Both the position numbers and the translations under genes were made by a program. From JBGPOS01 sp041488155 (lineage in GTDB: Bacteria; Chloroflexota; Dehalococcoidia; Tepidiformales; Tepidiformaceae), in the NCBI GenBank assembly GCA_041488155.1, contig JBGPOS010000008.1, positions 10,867 to 74,866 on the forward strand: a DNA stretch of 64,000 nt, read 5' to 3'. Position 1 is the first letter of the stretch, and every line of letters starts with the position of its first letter. Positions 14,017 to 22,737 of the stretch are shown one piece after another. The notes under the pieces were generated by a model. The model saw nothing but the letters and a program-made list of their open reading frames with translations, made no database searches and was not told where the DNA came from.

Positions 14017-16299
14017 TCACGGCTCGTACGCCTTCCGGTAGTGAGCGTACCACTCGATGATCGACTCGACATAATGTTGCGTCTCGGGGATGTCGATTCC
14101 CTCGACGAAATCAGCCGCGCTTCCTCCACTGGCCGCGGGCGCCCACCGGAGAGCGTTCGCCGGCCCTGCGTTGTAGGCGGCCAGCGCCAGCAGCGGGCTG
14201 CCAAAGCGTTGCAGCTGCCCTCCCAGGTAGTAGGCCCCGAACTGGAGGCTCAGTCCCGGCCGAAAGAGGTCCGCCGCCTTGAAGCCCTGCACCCCGAGGG
14301 CGCGCGCGATCGCCTCGCCGGTTGGCGGGATCACCTGGGTGAGCCCCAGCGCCCCCGCAGAGGACGCCGCCCACGGCTCCCAGAAGCTCTCCTGCCGCAC
14401 CACGGCCGCGAGGAAGAGCGGGTCAATGTTGTTCTTCCTGGCCTCTTCGTTCAGCGACGAGACATAATCGAGCGGATAACTCATCTGCAACAGCGCCTTC
14501 GGTACATCCGCCGAACGCACGCCCACCGCCTCCCGCAACTGGACGGCAAGCGACGCCGCCGTCCCGGGAAGGCCGGCCTCGTGCGCCTCCTCCATCAGCT
14601 CGAACAGCCGCCAGGGGCCCCTCCCACCCGTAGCTTCGAAGATCACTTCCTCGGCCCGTTCGTGCAACCCGATACTGGCGAGTCCGGCTGCTGCGGTCGG
14701 CGGAGACGACGGGGGCCTGGCCCCGGCACGCGGTGTCAGCCAGGCCGCGATCGCGTCCCAGTCCACCTGCCCCGGCCGGCTTATCGGCCGGTACGAAACA
14801 TCGAGAGGACTCCCCTGCCCGAGCCGACGGGCCGCTTCCAGGCCGTGGAAGTCCAGTGGCCCGGCATCGACGGCTTGCGTGTACGCCGCCTTCGCAGCCG
14901 CCGCGTCGCCGGTCGCCTCGTAGGCGCGCCCTTTCCAGTACAGCAGCCGGGGGACGCTCCTCGCGCTTATCCTCGCCCAGGTCGCGATAGCCCCCGCGGC
15001 GTCGCCCGCGCGAAGCAAGGTGTAGCCCGCCCGGAAGTCCGCCTCGTCGGTGAACTCGCCCGCCGGACCGTTCGTCGCCAGGTCCAGGTAGCGATTCGAT
15101 GCCCCTCGCGCATCCCCGAGGTCTTCGGTTGTCCGGGCGGCCCAGTACCTCGCCCGGTGGCTGTACGACGTAATCTCGCCGGCCGCCGCGGCGCGGTCGT
15201 AGAGCGGCACAGCGGCAGAGAGGAGCCCCGCGTCTTCGTTCGCCGCGGCCAGGTAGTAGAGCCGGAAGGCGAGGGTCGATGCGGAGATCCCCGGCTCTTC
15301 GATGGCCGCACTGAGGACCCGGCGCGCCTCGGCGTAGGCGCCCCGCCGGTAGTAGACGTAGCCCTCCTGCCCCCGGTCGACGGCAACACCGGCGTCGTGC
15401 AGGTCGGCTATCGCCAGCGTCGCGTACTTCGATGCGGGGCTCTCGAGGATGATGGCCGTCAGCTGCACGGCCGCCGCGGCCGTCCCGTCGCCTCGCGTCC
15501 GGGCGATCCCCGCGAGCTCGTAGCGCACGGCCGGATCGGTTTTCAGCTGTACCAGTTGGGTGAGGAGGTTCGCGAGCAGCGTCGTATTACCGGCCGTGCG
15601 GGCAAGCGCCGCCCGCTCTTCGAGCACCGAGACCCGCAAAGCTGTCGGCACTCCGCCCGTCGAAGCGAGGGAGTCCCAGGCGAGGTCTGCGGCGGCGCCG
15701 TTGCCGCTGTGGGCCGCCGCTTTGGCGTATTCGGCGACGATATAGGGCTGCAACGGGTCGCCGCTCCCGGCGGGGGCGCCGGTCGCGAGGGGACGCAGTA
15801 CCACGAAGGCGTCGAGGAACGAGCCCGCGCCGTTGAGCCGCAGTCCAAGGAGGTAGGTCGCCCGCTGCGCCACCACGGAACCGGCTCGGGCCGTCGCAGC
15901 AGCTTCGCGCAGCACCGCGATCGCACCGTCGCTGTCGCCAGCTTCGAAGCTCGCCACGCCGGCGTAGAGCAGCGCCAGCTCCTTCGTCGACTGGTCGCTC
16001 GTGCCCCGCGCCAGGGCCCGGTAGGCGGTGGCGGCTTCGGCAAAGCGCCCCGCTCGAAGCAGTTCGCCGGGGGTGGTCAATCGCGGGTCTGGAGTTGCGG
16101 CCGGGGTCGCGGCTGCTGCTGCGGTGGCTGTGCTGGTGCTCGTGGCCTCCGGGGGATCCCCGCTGGAATCCGCCGCCTGCGAAGGATGGCTCGCGCCGCC
16201 GCAGGCCACCGCTCCGAGAGAAACAATCGCTGCCACGACCGACGCCAGGCGTTTGGACCGGAAATGCCGCCGCCCCTTCGGTTTGTCTTTCACGGTCAC
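14017..16299 (-). CDS. lytic transglycosylase lipoprotein with TPR/solenoid repeats
   Basis: A 760-residue secreted protein with signal peptide and lipobox LGAVACGG, an Ala-rich linker, about 500 residues of helical TPR-like repeats, and a C-terminal SLT domain. The SLT domain has VVRQESFWEPWAASSAGALG with the catalytic glutamate, GLTQVIPPTGEAIA and LALAAYNAGPANALRW. The order matches the Slt70 family, which cleaves peptidoglycan glycan strands with formation of anhydro-muropeptides. It starts with GTG at 16299. The large plus-strand reading frame that covers it is a shadow caused by high GC. Confidence 0.9.
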   Translation of the reverse strand: MTVKDKPKGRRHFRSKRLASVVAAIVSLGAVACGGASHPSQAADSSGDPPEATSTSTATAAAAATPAATPDPRLTTPGELLRAGRFAEAATAYRALARGTSDQSTKELALLYAGVASFEAGDSDGAIAVLREAAATARAGSVVAQRATYLLGLRLNGAGSFLDAFVVLRPLATGAPAGSGDPLQPYIVAEYAKAAAHSGNGAAADLAWDSLASTGGVPTALRVSVLEERAALARTAGNTTLLANLLTQLVQLKTDPAVRYELAGIARTRGDGTAAAAVQLTAIILESPASKYATLAIADLHDAGVAVDRGQEGYVYYRRGAYAEARRVLSAAIEEPGISASTLAFRLYYLAAANEDAGLLSAAVPLYDRAAAAGEITSYSHRARYWAARTTEDLGDARGASNRYLDLATNGPAGEFTDEADFRAGYTLLRAGDAAGAIATWARISARSVPRLLYWKGRAYEATGDAAAAKAAYTQAVDAGPLDFHGLEAARRLGQGSPLDVSYRPISRPGQVDWDAIAAWLTPRAGARPPSSPPTAAAGLASIGLHERAEEVIFEATGGRGPWRLFELMEEAHEAGLPGTAASLAVQLREAVGVRSADVPKALLQMSYPLDYVSSLNEEARKNNIDPLFLAAVVRQESFWEPWAASSAGALGLTQVIPPTGEAIARALGVQGFKAADLFRPGLSLQFGAYYLGGQLQRFGSPLLALAAYNAGPANALRWAPAASGGSAADFVEGIDIPETQHYVESIIEWYAHYRKAYEP

Positions 16300-16370
16300 T
16301 CGACCGATGCTAGGTCGAGCACCGAGGCCGGGTCAAAGCTCCCCCACCACTACCGAAAAAGGGAGGGTCC

Positions 16371-17540
16371 ATGCCGCCACCTCGCGCCGGCGCGGCGAAC
16401 ACTCTTGCCAGCGCCACAGCCAGCCTGAACGCCTGGATTGAAGTCGACCTCGATGCCCTCGCCGCCAACGTCGCGGCGGTCCGCACGGCCGTGGGACCTG
16501 GCGTCGAGCTCATCGCCGTGGTTAAGGCGAACGCCTACGGGGCGGGGGTCGAAGGCGTGGCTCCTGCGCTTGAGCTCGCCGGCGTCGATCGTTTCGCCGT
16601 GGTCTGGCCCTCGGAAGCCCTCGCCCTCCGCGCCCTCGGGATCACCCGGCCGATAGTGGTCCTCGGCCGCGCCTTCCCCGCGGACGCCCCCGCGGCTGTC
16701 ACGGGCGACATAACACTTACCTGCCACTCCCGCGCCCTCGCCGGCGCCCTCTCCGCCGCCGCCGTCGCTACCGGCCGCACCGCTCGCGTCCACGTCAAGA
16801 TCGACACCGGCCTCCACCGCTTCGGTGTCTCACTCGAGGAGGGCGTTGCCCTCGCGGAGTACCTCCGGGCGCTGCCTGGTATCGAAGTCGAGGGCCTCAC
16901 CACGCACATGGCTAATGCCGACGAGGCCGACGACTCGTTCGCCGAAGAACAGCATCGCGTCTTTCGCGAGGCAGCCCGGCGTCTCCCGTGGATCCCCTAT
17001 CGCCATACGGCCAACAGCGCCACCGCCCTCCGTCGCGGCGAGCTTCGCTACCACGGGATCCGGACCGGCCTCGCCCTGCACGGCGTCCTGCCCCCGAACA
17101 CCCCCGGCCCGGCACTCCGGTCCATCCTCTCTCTCAAGGCCCGCCTCGCCCGCGTTGCAAACGTGGCCCCCGGAGAGGGAGTGAGTTACGGCCTCACCTG
17201 GCGCGCCTCGCGGCACTCGAAAGCCGGCCTCGTCCCTGTCGGGTACGCGGACGGCTGGCGGCGTAACCTCGCCAACCGTGGCCGAGTCCTCGTCAACGGC
17301 CGATCCTGCCCGATGGTGGGTCGTGTCTGTATGGACCAGTTCCTGGTCGACGTCACGGAGCTCTCCGCCGCCGCCGAAGGCGATGAAGCCGTCCTCATCG
17401 GCGCCCAAGGCAGCGAGCGCATCACCATCGAAGAGGTCGCCGAACAGGCAGGCACGATCACCTGGGACATCATGGCCTCGCTCCAGGCCCGGCTGCCCCG
17501 CCTCTATCATCGCGGCGGCCGCGTAGTGCTTAGCGCTTAG
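16371..17540 (+). CDS. alr: alanine racemase
   Basis: A 389-residue PLP-dependent racemase. The PLP lysine is in ELIAVVKANAYGAGVEGVA, the substrate/PLP phosphate region in GVSYGLTWRASR, and the C-terminal catalytic tyrosine region in VPVGYADGWRRNL and MVGRVCMDQFLVDVT. It makes D-alanine for peptidoglycan. GGGAGG lies before the ATG. It is divergent from the lytic transglycosylase gene. Its stop lies inside a TAGYGCK heptamer array. Confidence 0.95.
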   Translation: MPPPRAGAANTLASATASLNAWIEVDLDALAANVAAVRTAVGPGVELIAVVKANAYGAGVEGVAPALELAGVDRFAVVWPSEALALRALGITRPIVVLGRAFPADAPAAVTGDITLTCHSRALAGALSAAAVATGRTARVHVKIDTGLHRFGVSLEEGVALAEYLRALPGIEVEGLTTHMANADEADDSFAEEQHRVFREAARRLPWIPYRHTANSATALRRGELRYHGIRTGLALHGVLPPNTPGPALRSILSLKARLARVANVAPGEGVSYGLTWRASRHSKAGLVPVGYADGWRRNLANRGRVLVNGRSCPMVGRVCMDQFLVDVTELSAAAEGDEAVLIGAQGSERITIEEVAEQAGTITWDIMASLQARLPRLYHRGGRVVLSA

Positions 17541-17550
17541 TGCGTAGCTG
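17520..17550. repeat. TAGYGCK heptamer array overlapping the alr stop
   Basis: TAGTGCT, TAGCGCT, TAGTGCG and TAGCTGG follow each other without gaps. The stop TAG of alr is one of the units. The end TGCGTAGCTGG recurs at 58831-58841. Confidence 0.7.
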
Positions 17551-17581
17551 GGGCGGCCGGAGCGAGGCGATCGATCCCCAT

Positions 17582-17633
17582 CCAGCGGCCCGAGTCGGCC
17601 GCGGCTACCTCATCGCTCATCGCTCGCCGCTGG
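17582..17633. repeat. partial 60-bp element joined to GCTCATY heptamers
   Basis: CCAGCGGCCCGAGTCGGCCG and CGGCTACCTC repeat the truncated third unit at 1611-1637. Two to three GCTCATC heptamers and CGCTGG follow, as at 1640-1670. The joint copy shows that the two repeats move or spread as one composite. Confidence 0.75.
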
Positions 17634-18269
17634 CTAACGCCGTCGCAGCAGCACTCCGATTCGAGGGATCGGGGGCAGCAAGAACGGGCCGACGTTCACC
17701 AGGTCGATCCCGTCGAATCCGCATTCGGTGAACAGCGCCGCCATCCGCCCCCACCCGCGCAGGTCGACCTCAGCGCACCCGCCGCGCAAGAGCTTCCTGT
17801 GCAGCCGATTCAGCCGTTCGCTCACGACCGGCGCCACTTCGAGCACGAGCGCGGCCCCGCCGGGCGCAAGCACACGGGAGATCTCGTCGGCGAAGGCATG
17901 CACAACGTCGTCGTCGAAGCGCCGGAGGAAGTAGAGGCTGGTCAGCGCGTCGATCGAACGGGCAGCGAACGGCAGGTGCTCGGGCCAGACGACCACGTCC
18001 ACCGGCCCCGGCTGCGAAACGATGTCCACCGTCACGGGCGGCATGTCCATGCCAGCGCGTGCCGCCAGGAGATGGGCGAACGCCCCGGTCCCGCATCCGA
18101 CGTCGACGTAGCGCTTTCCCGGACGCAGCTCTAGCAGTTCGATGATGCGTTCGACCCGCGGCGTGAGGGCCGCCATCGCCACCTGAGAGTTGAGCGCTTT
18201 CGTAAGTGGCGCCCATGGCCCTTCCAGCCACCGCGCGCGGGCCTGGCGGGCGTCCCGGCGACGGCGCAT
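17634..18269 (-). CDS. SAM-dependent methyltransferase
   Basis: A 211-residue class I methyltransferase with motif I YVDVGCGTGAFAHLLAA, a post-I segment ending in PVTVDIV, a DALTSLYFLRRFDDD motif and VLAPGGAALVLEV as the motif III region. The substrate is unknown. The ATG at 18269 overlaps the stop of the upstream gene (ATGA). The tail PFLLPPIPRIGVLLRRR is basic and hydrophobic. Confidence 0.8.
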   Translation of the reverse strand: MRRRRDARQARARWLEGPWAPLTKALNSQVAMAALTPRVERIIELLELRPGKRYVDVGCGTGAFAHLLAARAGMDMPPVTVDIVSQPGPVDVVVWPEHLPFAARSIDALTSLYFLRRFDDDVVHAFADEISRVLAPGGAALVLEVAPVVSERLNRLHRKLLRGGCAEVDLRGWGRMAALFTECGFDGIDLVNVGPFLLPPIPRIGVLLRRR

Positions 18270-18697
18270 CACAGCGAGTAGCTCAGGCGCACGCGCGCAC
18301 CGCCCTCCTCGGCTCGACGCACCACTTGCAGCACGGCTGCTACCTCGCCCACGAGGCCCTCGGCCGCCGCCCGGCGCACAAAGAGCCGGCATTGCTCGTC
18401 GTTCTCCAGCGACCGGCCGACGCCCTCCAGCGACTCCCTCAACTCCCCCGCCCCCTGCCACGCCAGTTCGAGCTTTTCCGCGTCCTCGCTGTCTTCGATG
18501 GTCCCGTCGTAGAAGGTCGTCAGCGGCCCGAGCCGCACCCGGTGGACGTCGTGCAGCCGGTCGGCGAGGGCGATCAGCGGGTGCGTCGCCCCGAATCCGC
18601 GCGACACCGAGAACGACATCAGGGCGACGAGCGCGGCGCCGCCTCCCGGCAGCTCTCCCTGCATCCCCTCCCCCTCAACCTCCACCATCAGCTTCAT
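18269..18697 (-). CDS. hypothetical protein
   Basis: A 142-residue soluble protein without recognised domains. It contains FSVSRGFGATHPLIALADRL followed by a mixed alpha/beta pattern and ends GGARVRLSYSL. It is translationally coupled to the methyltransferase. TAGGCT at 18704-18709 lies six bases before the ATG with no Shine-Dalgarno sequence, so the operon is probably leaderless. Upstream in-frame starts would overlap the promoter region of the divergent SDR gene. Confidence 0.6.
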   Translation of the reverse strand: MKLMVEVEGEGMQGELPGGGAALVALMSFSVSRGFGATHPLIALADRLHDVHRVRLGPLTTFYDGTIEDSEDAEKLELAWQGAGELRESLEGVGRSLENDEQCRLFVRRAAAEGLVGEVAAVLQVVRRAEEGGARVRLSYSL

Positions 18698-18783
18698 TGC
18701 CCGAAGCCTACACAACCCCTCGGTACCCGCCCAATGGCGTACGATTCGCCGGCTGGTCGAACGCCAGATCAGGAGGCTCCCCC

Positions 18784-19560
18784 ATGGCATCCCGGTTCGA
18801 TGGCAAGGTCGTCGTCATCACCGGCGCCGCCGGCGGCATCGGCCGCGCCGCGGCCGAACGATTCGCCTCCGAAGGCGCGAGCGTGGTCGCTGTCGACCTT
18901 CCGGGAACCGGCCTCGAGGCGACTGTCGCGGCTGTCCAGCAGTCCGGTGGCCAGGCCCTCGCCGTGGCCGCCGACGTCACCAGTTCGGCCCAGGTCGAAC
19001 GCTACGTCGCCGCCGCCCGCCAGCGCTTCGGCGGAATCGACTGCTTCTTCAACAACGCCGGCATCGAAGGCTGGATCGGCCCCAGCGTCGATTACCCGGA
19101 GGAGATCTTCGACAAAGTCATCGCCGTCAACCTCAAGGGCGTCTGGCTAGGGATGAAGTACGTCGTGCCCGCCATGCGCGACCGCGGCGGCGGCGCCATC
19201 GTCAATACCGCTTCCACCGCGGGCCTCGGCGGCACCCCGACGATCATCGCCTACGGCGCCAGCAAACACGCCGTCGTTGGCATGACGAAGAGCGCCGCCC
19301 TCGAATTCGCCCACGACAACATCCGCGTCAACGCGGTCTGCCCGGCGCCGATCGAGACGCGCATGATGCGTGCCCTGGAACGGGGCATCAACCCCGACGA
19401 GCCCGGGCTGGTCCACACGAACATCGCCGCCAACATCCCCCTCGCCCGCTACGGCGAGCCGGCCGAAGTCGCCGCCCTCGTGGCCTTCCTCTGCAGCAGC
19501 GAAGCCTCGTTCATCACCGGCGGCATCTACACCGTGGATGGCGGTTCTCGCGCCCGCTAG
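18784..19560 (+). CDS. short-chain dehydrogenase/reductase
   Basis: A 258-residue SDR. The nucleotide-binding motif is VVVITGAAGGIGRAAAERF (TGxxxGIG), NNAGIEGW is the NNAG motif, the catalytic Ser is in IVNTASTAGLGG, and the catalytic Tyr/Lys are in YGASKHAV. An aspartate after the second strand (VAVDLPG) suggests NAD(H) preference. AGGAGG precedes the ATG. The end overlaps the convergent M23 gene by 4 bp. Substrate unknown. Confidence 0.9.
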   Translation: MASRFDGKVVVITGAAGGIGRAAAERFASEGASVVAVDLPGTGLEATVAAVQQSGGQALAVAADVTSSAQVERYVAAARQRFGGIDCFFNNAGIEGWIGPSVDYPEEIFDKVIAVNLKGVWLGMKYVVPAMRDRGGGAIVNTASTAGLGGTPTIIAYGASKHAVVGMTKSAALEFAHDNIRVNAVCPAPIETRMMRALERGINPDEPGLVHTNIAANIPLARYGEPAEVAALVAFLCSSEASFITGGIYTVDGGSRAR

Positions 19561-20519
19561 AAGCCGTCCGAGCCGTCCGCGAAGCGCAGGCCGTCGACGA
19601 GGATCCCGCCCACCGACATCTCCCAGTGCAGATGCGACCCCGTAGAGAGCCCGGTATTTCCGACGGCGCCGATGACGTCGCCGGCCGCGACCGTCTGGCC
19701 TTCAGCCACCGCGAAGCTGCTGAGGTGGGCGTAGCCGGAGAACAGCCCTCCGCCGTGGTCGATGATGATCATGTTGCCGCGGAGGTTCAGTTGCCGGACC
19801 ATCGCCACTCTGCCGCTGTTCGCCGCCCGCACGGGGGTCCCTACGGGGGCACCGATGTCGGTGCCCCCGTGGTGGCCCGCAGCCGGCGCCCCGTTGTACG
19901 AACGCTGCTCGCCGAAGCGCGTCGTGATCGCGCCCGCCGCCGGCATCTGCCAGGCCTCGCTCCAGAGCTTCTCAGGCGTGTACCGCCCGTAAACCTGCCG
20001 CAGCAGGGACAGTTCGCTCGCCCCGGCCGCCGGTTCGAGCAGCGAAAGCTCGTTGTCGGGGATGATCACCGAATCCACCGTCCACTGCGTCCGCAGCACG
20101 TTGATGTCGGCGCCCATGGTCCCCTTCGAACCGTTCAGCAGCGTGAACTCGACCTTTAGAGGACGCACCCCGGGCTGGTCGTCGGCATCCACCGCGACGA
20201 AGGCATACATGCTCTGCGAGCCCTGAGTCAACTGGTACTTCCGGTCGAAGAAGGTGACCGACCCGCCGGTAATCTGGCCCGTCAGCGAGACGAGGATCGC
20301 TCCTGCCTGGTAGACGTCCGTTGTCGAAAGCAGGAGCTCTGGCGGAGGGATCGGCGTGCCCGTCGCCGTCGCGCTCTGCCCGGGATCGCCTTTCGCCAGG
20401 AGCGTCGCCGCAGGCGTGCTCAAGCGCACGACCGCTCCGCCCCCTGCCTGCGCCCCGGCGCAGCCCGTCAGCAACATCGCCACCGCGACACAGGCAGCGG
20501 CAAGCAGAAGGCGGCGCAT
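19557..20519 (-). CDS. M23-family peptidase lipoprotein (LytM/NlpD-like)
   Basis: A 320-residue lipoprotein with lipobox LLTGCAGA. The C-terminal M23 domain carries the metal ligands in HHGGTDIGAPVGTPVRA and GSHLHWEMSV, with IIIDHGGGLFSGYAHLS between them. Such enzymes cut peptidoglycan cross-bridges or act as activators of amidases. The N-terminal half has an Ig-like beta pattern that may bind the wall. ATG at 20519 is chosen because it gives a clean signal peptide; an ATG at 20618 would run through the repeat array. Confidence 0.87.
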   Translation of the reverse strand: MRRLLLAAACVAVAMLLTGCAGAQAGGGAVVRLSTPAATLLAKGDPGQSATATGTPIPPPELLLSTTDVYQAGAILVSLTGQITGGSVTFFDRKYQLTQGSQSMYAFVAVDADDQPGVRPLKVEFTLLNGSKGTMGADINVLRTQWTVDSVIIPDNELSLLEPAAGASELSLLRQVYGRYTPEKLWSEAWQMPAAGAITTRFGEQRSYNGAPAAGHHGGTDIGAPVGTPVRAANSGRVAMVRQLNLRGNMIIIDHGGGLFSGYAHLSSFAVAEGQTVAAGDVIGAVGNTGLSTGSHLHWEMSVGGILVDGLRFADGSDGF

Positions 20520-20550
20520 GCCCCTAGCCTGACCGACCGCCCCTGTAAGG

Positions 20551-20606
20551 GCGAGCAGCGGCGACGGGGCGAATGGGCGACGGGGCGAGTGGGCGACGGG
20601 TGTATC
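20551..20606. repeat. GCGAYGGG octamer array
   Basis: GCGACGGG, GCGAATGG, GCGACGGG, GCGAGTGG and GCGACGGG run in tandem, period 8. The same octamers occur at 44229-44262. GTATCGGAG follows, linking it to the other octamer family. Confidence 0.75.
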
Positions 20607-20613
20607 GGAGATC

Positions 20614-20643
20614 CCCATCGCTCATTGCTCATCGCTCATTGCT
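20614..20643. repeat. GCTCATY heptamer array before larB
   Basis: Four tandem GCTCATC/GCTCATT units end 11 bp before the larB ATG. The last bases of the array also form the TACACT box proposed as the -10 element of larB. Confidence 0.8.
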
Positions 20644-20654
20644 ACACTCTTGCC

Positions 20655-21431
20655 ATGGATCACGCCGGCCTCCGCCAGTTGCTCTCCGGAGTCGCAACCG
20701 GGACCACCGCCATCGACGACGCTCTCCGGCAGCTCGAAACCGCCCCGTTCGACGACCTCGGCTTCGCGGTAGTCGACCACCACCGCGCCATCCGCGATGG
20801 CCTCCCAGAAGTCGTGCTCGCCCTTGGCAAGACCCCCGCCCAGGTCGCAGCGATCGCTCGAAGCATCTTCCTCGGAGCGGGCCGCGTCCTCGTCACGCGC
20901 GTCGAACCACCCCACCTCGAGGCCCTCCGCGCGGCCATCCCGGGAGTGACCTTCGATGCTGACGCGCGCCTCGCCTGGCACGATCCTGAGCCGCGGGCCC
21001 GCGTCGGCAACGTCGCTGTCGTCACCGCGGGCACGTCCGACATCCCCGTCGCCGAAGAGGCCGCCATCACCGCCGAGATGATGGGCGCGCTGGTCCACCG
21101 CCACTACGACGTCGGCGTCGCCGGCCTTCACCGCCTGGCCGGTCGCATGGAGGCCCTCCGCGCGGCGAACGCCCTGGTCGTCGTCGCCGGCATGGAAGGC
21201 GCGCTCCCAAGTGTGATCGGCGGGCTCGTGGCCAACCCCGTGATCGCGGTGCCCACCTCGGTCGGCTACGGCGCTTCGTTCGGCGGGGTAGCCGCGCTCC
21301 TCGGCATGCTCAACAGCTGCGCCACCGGCGTCAGCGTCGTCAACATCGACAACGGATTCGGCGCCGGCTACCTTGCCGCCACGATCAACCGTCTCGTCGC
21401 CGGACCTGCTGGCGACTGCCCTCCCCCGTGA
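20655..21431 (+). CDS. larB: nickel-pincer cofactor biosynthesis protein LarB
   Basis: LarB carboxylates and hydrolyses nicotinic acid adenine dinucleotide at the start of the nickel-pincer nucleotide pathway. The 258-residue protein has FDDLGFAVVDHHRAIRDGLP near the N-terminus and a PurE-like C-terminal domain with VAVVTAGTSDIPVAEEAA and NPVIAVPTSVGYGASFGG. TACACT lies six bases before the ATG and no Shine-Dalgarno is seen. The larC GTG overlaps its stop. Confidence 0.92.
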   Translation: MDHAGLRQLLSGVATGTTAIDDALRQLETAPFDDLGFAVVDHHRAIRDGLPEVVLALGKTPAQVAAIARSIFLGAGRVLVTRVEPPHLEALRAAIPGVTFDADARLAWHDPEPRARVGNVAVVTAGTSDIPVAEEAAITAEMMGALVHRHYDVGVAGLHRLAGRMEALRAANALVVVAGMEGALPSVIGGLVANPVIAVPTSVGYGASFGGVAALLGMLNSCATGVSVVNIDNGFGAGYLAATINRLVAGPAGDCPPP

Positions 21432-22666
21432 CCCGCACCGCCGTCTTCGATTGCTTCTCCGGGATTGCCGGCGACATGACCCTGGCCGCGCTCATCGACG
21501 CCGGCGCCAGCCTCGACGAAGTCCGCACGGGACTGAACCTTCTCGGGCTGCCCGCCTTCGAGCTGTCGACTGAGCGCGTCACGCGGGGCGGCCTTTCGGC
21601 CCTCTACCTCCACGTCACTATCGCCCAGGAGCGCACCTACCAGCCCCCCGAGATGCGGTCCATCGTCCGTGGAGCCGGGCTTGCCCCTCGCGTCCGGGAC
21701 CGTGCTCTGGCCGCGATCGACGCCCTCGCCGCGGCTGAGGCGAGCGCCCATCGCACGCCTGACCCTCACCTCCACGAAGCTGGTGGCGTCGATGCGATGA
21801 TCGATATCGTCGGCGCCATGCTCGCCCTCGAATCCCTTGGCGTGAGCGAGGCGTTCTGCCCCGTGGTCACAGTAGGGGCTGCCAGCATCACCCGGTCGGC
21901 TCACGGCCCGATCCCTGCTTCGCCCGCTCCCGCTACCGCCCACATCCTTCAATCCGCCGGCTTCACCCTGCGCTTTGTCGAATGCGCCCACGAACTCGTC
22001 ACCCCGACAGGTGCGGCCATCCTCGCTGCCGTTGCCCAACCCTACCCGGCCACAATCGTCCCCACTGCCCACGGCGCCGGGGCAGGCACCTTCGACCCGC
22101 CCAACCGGCCCAACGCGCTCCGCGTCTTCGTCGGTGAATCCACGAGTTCTCTTGCGCCGCCGGGGACCAGCGTGCGCGAGATCGTCCTGCTCGAAGCCAA
22201 CATCGATGACATGCCTGCTTCGCTGATCTCCCACGCTCGCGACCGCCTCCTGGAAGAAGGCGCCCTCGACGCCTGGCTCGAACCGATCGGCATGAAGAAG
22301 GGCCGTGCCGCGAACAAGCTCTGTGCGCTCGTCCCGGCCGGCAACGAGGACCACTTCGCCACCCTTTTCCTTCGCGAAACCACCACCCTCGGCGTCCGTA
22401 CCACCCCGTACCGCCGCTTCGAAGCCGTCCGCCGCATCGAAACCTTCGCTTCCACCTTCGGTCCCGTGCGAGTCAAGGTCCGCGACTGGGACGGCCGCCT
22501 CCGTCGGGTCCCCGAATTCGAAGACGTGAAGGCGCTCGCCGCTCGACTCGGCCGCCCCGCGCTAGAAGTCCAGCGCCTCATCGAAGCTGAACTCACCGCC
22601 TCCGAGCTAGCGGTGAACGACACAAAGAAACGCCGACCCGGTGGAAACCACCGTGCCGGCGTTTGA
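21428..22666 (+). CDS. larC: nickel insertion protein LarC (pincer cofactor cyclometallase)
   Basis: LarC inserts nickel into the pyridinium bis-thiocarboxylate nucleotide. The 412-residue protein starts VFDCFSGIAGDMTLAALIDA, has the His-containing HLHEAGGVDAMIDIVGA, the metal-site region around AHGPIPASPAPAT and the CTP-binding LEANIDDMP and KKGRAANKL segments. It starts with GTG overlapping the larB stop. The last 12 codons form the terminator-like hairpin at 22628. larA and larE are not in the window, so the client lactate racemase or related enzyme is elsewhere. Confidence 0.93.
   Translation: MTRTAVFDCFSGIAGDMTLAALIDAGASLDEVRTGLNLLGLPAFELSTERVTRGGLSALYLHVTIAQERTYQPPEMRSIVRGAGLAPRVRDRALAAIDALAAAEASAHRTPDPHLHEAGGVDAMIDIVGAMLALESLGVSEAFCPVVTVGAASITRSAHGPIPASPAPATAHILQSAGFTLRFVECAHELVTPTGAAILAAVAQPYPATIVPTAHGAGAGTFDPPNRPNALRVFVGESTSSLAPPGTSVREIVLLEANIDDMPASLISHARDRLLEEGALDAWLEPIGMKKGRAANKLCALVPAGNEDHFATLFLRETTTLGVRTTPYRRFEAVRRIETFASTFGPVRVKVRDWDGRLRRVPEFEDVKALAARLGRPALEVQRLIEAELTASELAVNDTKKRRPGGNHRAGV
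22628..22664 (+). terminator. hairpin formed by the larC 3' end
   Basis: AAACGCCG (22628-22635) pairs with CGGCGTTT (22657-22664), and inner CGGTGG pairs with CCACCG around an AAA loop. It lies inside the coding sequence up to the stop codon. No T-tract follows. Confidence 0.55.
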
Positions 22667-22737
22667 GGGGGGCTGGCTGGCCGGTTGGGGGACCGGCAGG
22701 CCTTGACTCAATTCTGCCCCATCCGCCCCTCGGCTTC

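Noticed and set aside
13753..16428. 891-codon open frame on the plus strand
   Set aside because: It is a shadow of the lytic transglycosylase on the other strand, which has clear family motifs; the plus product is Arg/Pro-rich with no domain.
18190..18783. N-terminal extension of the SDR gene to 18190
   Set aside because: The 198 extra codons are Arg/Pro-rich and antisense to a methyltransferase operon; ATG at 18784 has AGGAGG and starts the Rossmann fold.
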